Shown here in pieces: positions 20,792 to 31,018 of a stretch of DNA of 64,000 bases. The number at the start of each line of letters is the position of its first letter. Position 1 is the stretch's first letter. The stretch is taken from the NCBI GenBank assembly GCA_003427395.1, contig BFEA01000345.1, positions 1,164,183 through 1,228,182 of the forward strand. The letters are read 5' to 3'. The DNA is from Chara braunii. Lineage: Eukaryota; Streptophyta; Charophyceae; Charales; Characeae. The notes under the pieces were generated by a model. The model was given only the letters and a program-made list of their open reading frames with translations, was not told the origin of the DNA and did no database searches. The position numbers and the translations under genes are program-made.

Positions 20792-21943
20792 TGTGAGGAA
20801 CAAGCCCTCAAGTGGCCCTTCCAGACATCACATTGTTCTGGGCCAAGGCCCCAGCAAGCCAAGTGCCCGCCCTAAGTGAAGGCGGGTCTGAATATTCGTC
20901 ACAAGCCAAATTCGACATTTCCATATGTGGGTATTCAGGCTCTTGCAGCGCGTCAGTTGGTTGAGTGAACGCGCGAGCCTCACTAAGCTGCGCCGTACAG
21001 CTGGCCCAGGCCACGAAAGTTGTGCCTGGGCACCTACACACAAAGCAGGGCCAATACATTGAGAAGCAGGCCGTCGGCCTTTGGAAAAGCAGTACAGCCG
21101 ACGCACCTACCTGGGGGCCCTGCGCAGATGCAGCTAACANAGTACAGCCGACGCACCTACCTGGGGGCCCTGCGCAGATGCAGCTAACAACCTAAGTCCG
21201 GAGACTCAGGGCGCGCCCAACTGTAAAGGGCCCAGGCCCTCAACTGTAAGTCTCGGCGTGGGCACAGGGTCAGAGGCCCAACCTAAAGCTACTGGAAGCT
21301 TCCAGCCAGGCCACACGCAGCATGCAGCAGGCTGCCACTTCCATAAAGGAAGTGAGGCAGCCGAGGCCAGGTATTCTGGCCAGCGTTAGCTATGCGGAAG
21401 TGCTGCTGCGCTCTCGCTTGATGCTGCGCTGCTGCCAAGGGCGCTGACGGAGCTCAAGAGGTGAGGTGGGGCGCGTTGCAGGGCAGCGGGGCCCAGGCAG
21501 CCATAGCCGGGCTGCTGGGCGCCAGGGGGTACAGCGGATGATCGGGTGGTCTTCAGGGAGTGAGACGCTGTGTGAGGTAATCAAGGTCTGATTCAGGGTG
21601 ACGAGATACGTACTTGGTACATGAAGAGAGGTCGCCGATGGTGTGGACAGTCATGTACATTGGTCTTCTTGAGCCGAAGTGATCCTGTTGCGTGAACCAG
21701 TGCAGAGTAGGATAGTATGGTAGAGTAGGCTGGGCGCTGGGCGCCAGACAGAGAAAGCGACTCTAGATACTGTGTTAGTGTGGCCTACGGGCTTGGACAT
21801 TGGCTCAATACTTCATTGTATTGCTCTTTATGGATGGTTTTCTTGGTGCATTTGTACTCTCTATTTGGGATACTACTACTTGCTCAGCTGTGTGATTTTG
21901 CAACTTGGTTTTATGTATATCGCTCACACTCATATTCCTTGCA
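20792..21943 (+). repeat. 5' LTR of D
   Basis: TGTGAGGAACAAGCCC to ATTCCTTGCA. Matches the 3' LTR along its length. A 49-bp block (21091-21139) is repeated after a single N at 21140, an assembly artefact that makes this LTR look longer than its partner. Confidence 0.85.
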
Positions 21944-21945
21944 AT

Positions 21946-21960
21946 TTGGTATCGGAGCTG
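21946..21960 (+). promoter_or_regulatory. primer binding site of D
   Basis: TTGGTATCGGAGCTGG follows the LTR end TTGCA by two bases; tRNA-iMet type. Confidence 0.8.
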
Positions 21961-23312
21961 GTTGATGATCACCACTTACTTGACATCGGTGACATTGTAA
22001 CTTGGTGCGCTGAGGATGCTTCATGTGCAGTGAGAATACTTTGCCGCTGGTTGATTAGCGGGGCCTAGGTAGAGAGGCCAGCCGCTGGAAGGCTGTGGCG
22101 ACAGCATGGGAGTTGTGACGACAACGGATGTATAGATGATGATGAGAGTATGCTGACGTGGCATTTGGCTGAGGTGGCACTACATTGCGTTGTGGGTGGT
22201 ACTGAGGGTATCGACCGGTCATCGAAATGCACATCAGTCCAATTGGTGAGAAATCTGTGGTTGGGGGCAGCTATCTCCAGGTACATTGATCCCATTCCTT
22301 ATCTACCCTCTCAATCTCTTCTTACCGTGAGGAAGTGAGTCCAACTTGAGTGTCCTCTCTTTGGTGAGGAGTCGTGTGGGCTCTATCTTGAGAGACGACA
22401 TTCTTCCCGGTGGCGCATTTGGCAGGAGAGGGCGGTGCCTCTGAAGGGCCCTGGTCGAAGCACGTGGGTCACGATCACCATGCCAACCCAATGGGATTAG
22501 TACACACATGCGATGGCTGCTTTGTCCATTAAGGCTCTTTGCTGCGCTGACTGACCAGTCCTATTGAGACGCTCCCAGACCGCCTATAAAAATTTCTGGT
22601 TGGGGTCTGAACTGTCCACTGGCTGTGATCGTCGTCCTGTTTGCGACGTTAAATAATTCCTGAGGAGATGGGGGCTCTCCTTAAATCCCTCCTGATCAGC
22701 CAGATCATTCAGACGTAAGGCCCGTTGCACGCCAGGGTAAACAAAGGGGCAGGCTGATAAGCATACTTCTTGGGCACAGGGGTGGGCCCTCCTGATCAGC
22801 CAGATCATTCAGACGTAAGGCTCGTTGCACGCGAGGGTAAACAAAGGGGCAGGCTGGTCATAAGCATACTTGTTGGGCACAGGGGTGGGCCGTGGTTGCA
22901 CACCTTAGACACCGCAGCTTGATGATGCTCACAGGTACATTGGATACAGGGGAAGGGGATTCCAATTGAGAACTCAATTGTACATCACTTACATATCCAT
23001 TGTGCATACATCTGCTCACATTCACTAGGTTTTATTTTGATTAGTTGGTTGACCGACTGCTGACACCTAACAGACAACCTAGAGTAGGACTGTAAACTAC
23101 CATAGTCAGTTCTTCTTGAATCTTCTGTGCAGACTAATCAGAATAGAGTTTACACAATGTGTACAGTTTGTGTAGATGTTGTTAATGCCGCTTGACTAGT
23201 AGACTAGGTAACTCGCCGGACATTATTATTTTATTTATTTTTAGATCCGGTTAGACGCATGCTGCGGTAGGTTCCAGCGAGGACACTAGTGCAGACAGCG
23301 TCTGCCTAACCT
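21961..23312 (+). other. leader of D with tandem duplication
   Basis: Non-coding leader. A block of about 105 bp (CCTCCTGATCAGCCAGATCA to CACAGGGGTGGGC) is present twice, at about 22683-22787 and 22788-22891. The related C leader has one copy (about 38937-39040). One TGACGTGGCA motif occurs at 22153. Confidence 0.7.
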
Positions 23313-24964
23313 ATGAGTGGATCAGAGGGTGGTGAGGGTGTAGATGACGATAGGAGGTTAACAAGTCTATCATCCCTTAGAATCCCTAGAGTGTTTCAGA
23401 CCCTACAACCGGGAGAAGAGAGAAGATTAAGGTCTGAAGCTAGGGCCCGTAATCTTGAGGCTGCAAGAAAAGCAGCAGCCGCTAGAGCGGTAGCAATGAG
23501 TAATGCTACTTCCGCAGCAACTGCTGCGAACTCAACTGGTCAAGGGCTAGGCATGCCGACCAGTTCACAAGCAATCTCCAGGACGTCAGGGGTTGGCACT
23601 ACTCAGATGGCGGGCTCGCAGTTCAACTCGCCGCCTCCACGCACCCAGGAGCAGATGGAGCTCCAGCAAGTAGAGAGGATCCGCTTAAGGTTAGAGGAGG
23701 AACTTAGACAGGCTACTAAAAGGGAAAGAGGTCAAAGAAAGAAGTGTCAGATTAGAGCGCAGGGAGGCAGATTTGGCTGCGCTAGAGGGTTTAGAGGACA
23801 TAACCCTTAACTCTACAGGAAAGATCCTTAAGGCAAGTGTCCTGTCCATGCATGCGTACATAGATAGCAAGATGGACGCCATGCAGGATACCCTAGACCA
23901 GATTCTGCAAGCGCTGCATAAGCCAGGGATCCGGCCAGCAGCTTTACCATCGCTGCCACTCTCAGCGATGACAGGTCTCTATGCTGCTCAGTCTACACCA
24001 CCACCAAGTGAATCATCAACAGTACCTCTATCTCAGACTGTCGCTTCTTCATCTTCTGGTCCAGCGACTGCTGCTACACCACAGTTGCCACCTGTCTCAC
24101 AACAGGGACAGCAATATCCTTGGTACTCTAAGACCCCACTGAACCCACCTGCAAGCTTCTCAGGAGACAAGAAGGATGAGGCACTCGACACATGGTTGAG
24201 AACGGTTCCAATGTGGGTGAGGGCGAAAAGGACATTGGTAGAAGAGGAGGTGATTACTGCTGCATCCTACTTGGAGAGTTCAGCAGCCCGCTGGTTAAAT
24301 GGATTGGTAGCTTCAAAGGGCTTCGGCAGGAACATGCATGATTGGGCGCAGACCCATACTCTTGAAAGCTTTATGGATTTAGTGGAGGCTCGTTGGCACA
24401 ACCCTCAGCAGGCACAGATAGCCACTAATGGGCTCTTGAAACTTGATACTAGAAAGTACAAGTCAGTGCGGGAACTTACCACAGCCGTAGAGCGCCTGAT
24501 CGTCGTCCCGGGAGTGGAATACAATCCACAGGTCTTGCTGACCATGTTCCTGAGATGTCTTCCCACATACATTAGGAACTTATTAGCCAGCGAGGCTCGA
24601 CATAGAGTGGAAGAAGGAGGGTAGTCGATTGATGATAGTTGATTCCGATGGGAGTCAAACCGAGATCGATGATGTTTCTGATCTTGTGGAGGGTTCAGAG
24701 TTTGACGGCGAGGAGAGTGTTGAGGGTGGCAACCTCGTTGCCGTAGTTAAGACTAAGGCAGGTGGCCGCGGGAAGGGCGACCAGCAAAGGAGTCGGGGGC
24801 AGGCTGTCAACCGAAACAAAATTGTTGCTTGGGTTAGAGCGGGTCTGGATCAAGATGTGTGGCGGGACCTTTGGTCTCGTGGTGCTTGCATCAAATGCGG
24901 TGAGTACGGTCATACGCAGTTCAAGTGCAAGAACCCGAAGGTCTCGCAGAAAGATCCCTCCTAA
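23313..24964 (+). pseudogene. gag of D
   Basis: The start MSGSEGGEG at 23313 matches the C gag start (MSDTGDTGE). An Ala-rich N-terminus and a coiled-coil (MELQQVERIRLRLEEELRQA) are followed by a frameshift near 23735. From 23773 the capsid domain is open, with ALDTWLRTVPMWVRAKRTLV, SSAARWLNGLVASKGF and ERLIVVPGVEYNPQVLL. A TAG at 24622 and another frame change precede the last part (24629-24964). That part has the zinc knuckle CIKCGEYGHTQFKC. Three breaks make it a pseudogene. Confidence 0.8.
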
Positions 24965-25093
24965 GGGTGGGTTTCCTCCTTCTCAGTCTGGGGCCTCTAC
25001 GAGCTCCAGCTCGGGAAACACTTAGGGCCAGTAGAAGTTATAGCTGCTTCTACACTCGTTGAAGCGGGTGAAGTACCCTCCCCGTTTCAAGAG

Positions 25094-25738
25094 ATGGCCA
25101 AAGTTATTGACTCCTTAGTCACCCCGCAGACGCATCCAGACCCAACTATACTCTGTACGTTGGATGTGTCTGAGGCCTTAGAGGACCTTCAAGGTGAGTG
25201 GTCGGCAAGGGACCCTTGTGAGACCTGGGTGGCACTGAGTAGAGGTCCTAGAGGGGAGCACTTCGTTGTGGAAGTTGATGTGGGTGGTCGCAAGTGCGGC
25301 GCCTTCGTAGACATTGGCTCCACACGAAACTTCATAAGCCGCGACTGCGTTGATAGATTGTGCCTAAAGGACCGGGTGCAGCGCCTTAGTAGACCGGTAG
25401 CATCTACTTTGGCCAACAAAGAGCGCGTGATGGTGGAGGACTACGTTAAAGATGTAGTCTGCACCTTCTCCTACCCAAGAGGAGAGATAAACCATAAGAT
25501 ATCATTCCTGGTGAGCAACTAGTTGCCCTTTGACATGTTATTGGGCATGTACTACCTCGAGGTTGCCAAGCCCCAGTTTGACTGGGACAAGAAGGTGTTG
25601 ACGCATGAGTTGCCTAGTGGGAGAACCGTGAGACTGGGCAAGTACAAAGCCAGTAGGTTAGTAGACTCCTATGGGTGCTTATGCGCATCTGCCTTTTATA
25701 TTATTATAAACAGAACCAAGAGGAAGGAATATACTTAG
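25094..25738 (+). pseudogene. protease region of D
   Basis: VGGRKCGAFVDIGSTRNFIS shows the retropepsin active-site loop, with Ile replacing the usual Ser/Thr after the catalytic Asp. LLGMYYLEVAKPQFDWD is the second conserved block. A TAG at 25520-25522 lies between the two, and TAG at 25736-25738 ends the second segment. Confidence 0.7.
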
Positions 25739-26556
25739 TCTATGTCTCTGCAAAAGGGGAGGCCATTAAAACACCCCCAGAGATAGAGACCATCGTCGCT
25801 AAGTATCCAGATCTGTTCGAGGAGCCTACAGGAGTCGTAGACAGGGAGATTGTCCATGCCATAGAGATTATCCCAGGAAGTAAAACACCTAAGGGTAGAA
25901 TCTATAGGATGGCTCCAAACGAGTTGGACGAACTTCGGCGGCAACTGAAAGAGCTCACAGAGAAGGGTTGGATCCGGCCTAACGCGTCCCCCTTTGGCTC
26001 ACCAGTATTGTTTGTTCCAAAAAAAGGGGGAACACTAAGGATGTGCATTGATTATAGAGGCCTCAATGCCATCATCGTTAAGAACGCAAAGCCTCTACCA
26101 CGCATCGACGACCTATTGGATAGGGTGCAGGGATGTAAGTACTACACAAAGATAAACTTAAAATCCGGCAACCATCAGATTGTCATTAGACCAGAGGACC
26201 AGCACAAAACCGCATTTCAGACCAGGTACGGTCAGTACGAGTTTGTGGTGATGCCTTTTGGCCTTTGCAATGCGCCGGGTACATTCCAGCACGCCATGAA
26301 TAGGATCTTCCATGACTACTTAGATAAGTTTGTTGTCGTGTACCTCGATGACATACTTATCTTTAGTAGATCTGTCGATGAGCATGCTCAACATGTAGAC
26401 AAGGTACTTTCACTCCTTCGGCAACACAAGTATAAGATAAACTCTGAGAAATGCGAGTTTGGTCGCACTCGAATCTTGTACTTGGGTCATGAGGTATCCG
26501 CGGATGGGATTAGGCCCGAAGATGCGAAGGTGGCTAGCATTCGTGACTGGCCATGA
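25675..26556 (+). CDS. pol reverse transcriptase segment of D (motif A Asp to Asn)
   Basis: A 293-codon open segment with [54 protein letters not shown] and VYLDDILIFS. Motif A reads TKINLKSGNHQI where the family has SKIDLKSGYHQI, so the first catalytic Asp is Asn (AAC at 26155-26157). It ends at TGA in DWP*PQSV, where the C copy has Arg (CGA), a C-to-T change. The enzyme should be dead. Confidence 0.85.
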   Translation: MLMRICLLYYYKQNQEEGIYLVYVSAKGEAIKTPPEIETIVAKYPDLFEEPTGVVDREIVHAIEIIPGSKTPKGRIYRMAPNELDELRRQLKELTEKGWIRPNASPFGSPVLFVPKKGGTLRMCIDYRGLNAIIVKNAKPLPRIDDLLDRVQGCKYYTKINLKSGNHQIVIRPEDQHKTAFQTRYGQYEFVVMPFGLCNAPGTFQHAMNRIFHDYLDKFVVVYLDDILIFSRSVDEHAQHVDKVLSLLRQHKYKINSEKCEFGRTRILYLGHEVSADGIRPEDAKVASIRDWP

Positions 26557-26565
26557 CCCCAGTCT

Positions 26566-27480
26566 GTGATTGAGGTCAGATCATTCTTGGGAATGTGTGG
26601 TTATTACCACAATTTCGTAAAGAATTATAGCACGATCACATCTGCCTTGACTGATCTAACTCGACTTCACACACCATGGGACTGGACCGACGAGTGTGAG
26701 GCAGCATTCAAACGTTTGAAGTATGCTCTCACACACCATGAGGTTCTCATGTTACCCGACCCGCAATGGCCATTCGTTGTGACCACTGACGCAAGCCAAT
26801 ATGGGATTGGCGCAGTGCTGGCTCAACAGGAAGGGAAGAAGTTGAGACCGATCGAGTACATGATCAAAAAGATCCCTTCAAATAGTTGGCAAAGTCCACC
26901 TACGAGAGGGAACTCTACGCTCTTTACAAGGCACTTGTCCACTGGAGGCACTACCTGTTAGGAAAGTTCTTCTACTTGAGAACTGACCATCAGACGCTCA
27001 AGTGGATCAAGACTGAACCAGTTCTCTCCGATGCACTCAAACGCTGGATTGAAGTCATAAATCAATATGATTTCAAACTAAGACTATTTGAAGGGAGAGT
27101 ACAACAAGGTTGCAGATGCATTGTCTAGGAGGGCAGACTACCTAGGTGCGCTGATTTATGAGTTTGGTTTGTCCAAGGACGTGACTCGATCATTGGATGA
27201 AGCCTACAAGGAAGATCCCATCACGATGGACATCATCAACAAACTACAGGCTAAAGACAAGGCCACCACTGGTGAGTTTGTGATGGTGGATGGGTTGCTC
27301 TTTCTTGAGAATGCAGGTTTCAAGAGGCTAGTTGTTCCATCTAGAGAGATTGTGCGTAGTTTATTTTTAGGTGACTGCCACGACGCAATGGGACATTTCG
27401 ACTATTAGAAGACTAGTGCTAATTTAGTACAGCGATTCTGGTGGCCCAACATGCTTGACGATGTGAAGAAGTACGTGGAG
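26566..27480 (+). pseudogene. RNase H and integrase zinc-binding region of D
   Basis: Successive frames give SFLGMCGYYHNFVKNYS and VVTTDASQYGIGAVLAQ (frame shift near 26885). Next are STYERELYALYKALVHWRHY and RTDHQTLKWI (shift near 27095), then NKVADALSRRADYLGAL and GDCHDAMGHFDY, ending in TAG at 27406-27408. A further TAG occurs in the CxxC pair (27488). All RNase H motifs can be recognised but are spread over three frames. Confidence 0.75.
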
Positions 27481-27599
27481 ACCTGTTAGGTCTGTCAGCG
27501 CGACAAGCCGCGGACTCGAGCTCGGCTTGGGTTACTCAAGCCTTTACCCATTCCTGCTGGCCCAGGGCAGAGTATCTCCATGGATTTCATGGATATCTT

Positions 27600-28687
27600 G
27601 TGACCAGCAAGAATGGCAAGAGGCACATCTTCGTCATAGTGGATAGGTTCACTAAGTACGCTAGACTAATCGCCATGCTAGAGACTGCCAGGACTGAGCA
27701 CGTCATGAAGTTGTTCATGGACAACTGGGTGCGTGATTTTGGATTGCCTAAGACTGTCGTTAGTGATAGAGATGTCCGTTTCACTAGTGAGTTGTGGAAA
27801 CAGACCGCTGAACAGATGGGCAGCCAGCTTCAGATGACTTCTGGGAATCATCCCGAAGCAAATGGGCAGGCTGAACAGATGAGCCGAGTGGTGCAGCATC
27901 TGCTGAGGCATTACATCAAGCCCAACCAAGATGACTGGGATGAGAAGTTGCCTCTCATCGCCAGTCTGTACAACAATGTTGTACACAGCACCATTGGTGT
28001 CAGTCCTAATCAGCTACATCTCGGATGGAAGCCTAGATCCGCTCTAGATTTCCTCCTGCCTGAAAACCGAACTGCTGCAACTCCTGGAACCATTGAATTT
28101 GGTGTCCTGTATGAGAAACTGTTGCAGCAGATTGTCGAGCATATTAAGAAATCTCGAGAGGCTATGATTGCTTATGAGAACAAGCGTCGTCGACAGTCTA
28201 CATTTCAGGTAGGGAAACGCGTCTGGGTCAAGGCTAGTGAACTGGGACAGGAGTTCGGCATCTCTAGGAAACTAATGCCTCAGTATTTCGGTCCCTGGGA
28301 AGTCCTGGATATCGTGGGAAATGATTTGGATGGTCCCTCGTACGTTATTTGTATCGCTGGTCACTTACGCACTTACCCTGTTTTCCACGCTTCCAAACTT
28401 GCACCTTTCGCTGAGACAGCACAGTTCCCATCACGGAGATCTACGCTGCCCCCAACCATGGATGGCCACGTGGACGTCGACGATATCCTGGATCACAGAG
28501 ATACGCTTGTTCCTAAGCCACCTGGCAGGGTAAGACCTCCCAAACCTGCAAGGGAATATAGAGTACATTTAAGGCTTCAACAGATCCGAAGGAAGATCGA
28601 TGGATTTCAAGGGAGGAACTTGTCAAGACAGCTCCTCAGATCGTGGCCGATTATGAGAAAAGACTGAAGGGGAAAGCACCAGCATGA
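27600..28687 (+). CDS. integrase core, C-terminal domain and chromodomain of D
   Basis: Open for 355 codons. VSDRDVRFTSELW and SGNHPEANGQAEQMSR carry the second Asp and the Glu of the DDE triad. The first Asp (SMDFMDIL) lies just upstream, before a stop at 27601. The GPY/F module (MPQYFGPWEVLDIVG, HLRTYPVFHASKL) is followed by a chromodomain-like segment (DVDDILDHRD). One indel near 28578 shifts the frame. In the correct frame the protein ends ...TDPKEDRWISREEL...TAPQIVADYEKRL and stops at 28687. Confidence 0.85.
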
Positions 28688-28709
28688 AGCATCTCAGCGG
28701 ACTTTCGAA

Positions 28710-28725
28710 GCTAAGGGGGATGGAA
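28710..28725 (+). promoter_or_regulatory. polypurine tract of D
   Basis: GCTAAGGGGGATGGAA lies immediately before the 3' LTR start TGTGAGG. Confidence 0.75.
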
Positions 28726-29805
28726 TGTGAGGAACAAGCCCTCAAGTGGCCCTTTCAGACATCACATTGTTCTGGGCCAAGGCCCCAGCAAGCCAAGTGC
28801 CCGCCCTAAGTGAAGGCGGGCCTGAATATTCGTCACAGGCCAAATTCGACATTTCCATATGTGGGTATTCAGCCTCTTGCAGCGCGTCAGTTGGTTGAGT
28901 GAACGCGCGAGCCTCACTAAGCTGCGCCGTAGAGTTGGCCCAGGCCACGAAAGTTGTGCCTGGGCACCTACACACAAAGCAGGGCCGATACATTGAGAAG
29001 CAGGTCGTCGGCCTTTGGAAAAGCAGTACAGCCGACGCACCTACCTGGGGGCCCTGCGCAGATGCAGCTAACAACCTAAGTCCGGAGACTCAGGGCGCGC
29101 CCAACTGTAAAGGGGCCCAGGCCCTCAACTGTAAGTCTCGGCCTGGGCACAGGGTTTGAGGCCCAACCGGAAGCTATTGGAAGCTTCCAGCCAGGCCACA
29201 CGCAGTATGCAGCAAGCTGCCACTTCCATAAAGGAAGTGAGGCAGCCGAGGCCAGGTATTTTGGCCAGCATTAGCTATGCGGAAGTGCTGCTGCGCTCTC
29301 GCTTGATGCTGCGCTGCTGTCAAGGGCGCTGACGGAGCGCAAGAGGTGAGGTGGGGCGTTGCAGAGCAGCGGGGCGCAGGCAGCCATAGCCGGGCTGTTG
29401 GGCGCCAGGGGGTACAGCGGATGATCGGGTGGTCTTCAGGGAGTGAGGCGCTGTGTGAGGTAATTAAGGTCTGATTGAGGGTGACGAGATACGTACCTGG
29501 TACATGAAGAGAGGTCGCCGATGGTGTGGACAGTCATGCACATTGGTCTTCTTGAGCCGAAGTGATCCTGTTGCGTGATCCAGCTGTAGAGTAGGATAGT
29601 ATGGTAGAGTAGGCTGGATGTTGTGCGCCAGACAGAGAGAGCGACTCTGGATACTGTGTTGGTGTGGCCTACGGGCTTGGACATTGGCTCAATACTCCAT
29701 TGTATTGCGCTTTATGGACTCTCTGCTTGGGATACTCCTACTTGCTCAATTGTGTGATTTTGCAACTTGGTTTTATGTATATCGCTCACACTCATATTCC
29801 TTGCA
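28726..29805 (+). repeat. 3' LTR of D
   Basis: TGTGAGGAACAAGCCC to ATTCCTTGCA, 1080 bp, matching the 5' LTR. It is followed by ATCT, the target duplication. Confidence 0.85.
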
Positions 29806-29809
29806 ATCT

Positions 29810-30779
29810 TAACAAAACAATAAAAATCACCAGGGCTGAAGCCTTTTTAGTTGGAATTGAGTCGCAAACCGACGAATCGGCAACCGACCTGTTATCAGTG
29901 ATAACATAAGGTGATCCTTGTAGGATCAAGTTGAGTCTAGCCCAAATCCTGAATCGACTCGTTCAAGAAGACCTGTAACTCAAGACAAGCCAATCCCCAC
30001 GCTAAGTCTACAAGTTCATGGAGAATAATCTCCATATCACGATCTCACTCAAATCACCCTATTCAACTAAGCTCGGATCTACCGCTAAGCAGTGTCCAAA
30101 GCAAGGGTAGACCCTGGCATAACCTCCCCTACACAGAGTGGATCTCCAGAAATCGTCGCCTGTCGAAATATAATCTAACTCCTCTAAGTTAGGAAAACTT
30201 TCGGCAGCGCTTCCCGTAGGAAAAGTGTCATTGCAGAATTTGTACTAGCCCAAAAATCAGACTTTTGGATTCTAGAAAGTCAAAATTTGTCTAACTCCCT
30301 GACTCTGCAAAACTTTGGGCAGCACTTTCTTTAGAAAGGAAGACTTTCCAGATTTATACAAAGTCAGATATGAACTCAAACATAAAGTCTGAGTTTTGTT
30401 AAGCCATAATTTTAACCAACCCCGTAGATTTGTAGAAATTCCGGCAGGGCTTCCCGTAGAGAGAGTGCTATTCCAAGAGTTATACAAAGCTAAGTTTAGA
30501 ATCTAAAATGAATTTGACTCTTCAAGGCCCAATTTTGTCTAACTCCCGGAATTAGTAAGAAGTTGGGCAGCACTTCCTTTAGAAAAGGAGGTTTCCCAGA
30601 TTCTTACTAAGTCAAAAAGCCAACAAGACTGAATCCTGAAGAAAAAAGTTTTGACTAACTCCTTGGTTTTGTAGAAATTTCGGCAGCGCTTCCCGTAGAG
30701 AAAGTGGCTTACCAAGATTTATACAAGACAAAGTATAAATAAAAGATCCCAGAAAATGCAGAAATTGATCTAAGTAAAA
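29810..30779 (+). repeat. ~120-bp tandem units with a conserved CGGCAG-CTTCC core
   Basis: Five diverged units begin at about 30176, 30291, 30413, 30540 and 30657. Each starts with CTAACTCC (or a variant). About 25 nt later comes a core of the type TTCGGCAGCGCTTCCCGTAG or TTGGGCAGCACTTCCTTTAG, and each ends in GATTTATACAAAG or a variant. The CGGCAG...TTCC core resembles repeats I recall from plant gypsy LTR or UTR regions. The first ~360 bp (29810-30170) hold nothing recognised. Confidence 0.65.
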
Positions 30780-31003
30780 AAAATCTCAGCTCAGAAAATG
30801 CAGAAATTGAAACTAACTCCTCTGGCTCTAGCACGTGGCGAGCAACTAAAGCAACTACGTATCAACTGAAACTCAGACTAAGTAGTGGCATCACTCAGTC
30901 ACATGCAGGCCAAACCACAAAGGTAAGTGATCTCACCATCCCCAAGTCAATTTAGCAAACAATAGTTCATAGTCTCTCAGTGATTTATCCCCTTATACCC
31001 AGC
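30780..31003 (+). repeat. dispersed repeat X, direct copy
   Basis: Same sequence as the reverse complement of 11279-11488, ending TATACCCAGC. Its placement mirrors the other copy across the palindrome at 18052-20791. Confidence 0.75.
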
Positions 31004-31018
31004 TTACATAGGGCATAA

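Larger units (their letters stand above)
20792..29805 (+). mobile_element. LTR retrotransposon D (Ty3/gypsy chromovirus), complete outline
   Basis: It has both LTRs (20792-21943 and 28726-29805), a primer site, leader, gag, pol and PPT. ATCT precedes the 5' LTR (20788-20791) and follows the 3' LTR (29806-29809), a short target duplication. The LTRs look very similar (three differences in the first ~125 bases), yet the coding region has several stops and frameshifts. It inserted at the right end of the palindrome. Confidence 0.85.
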
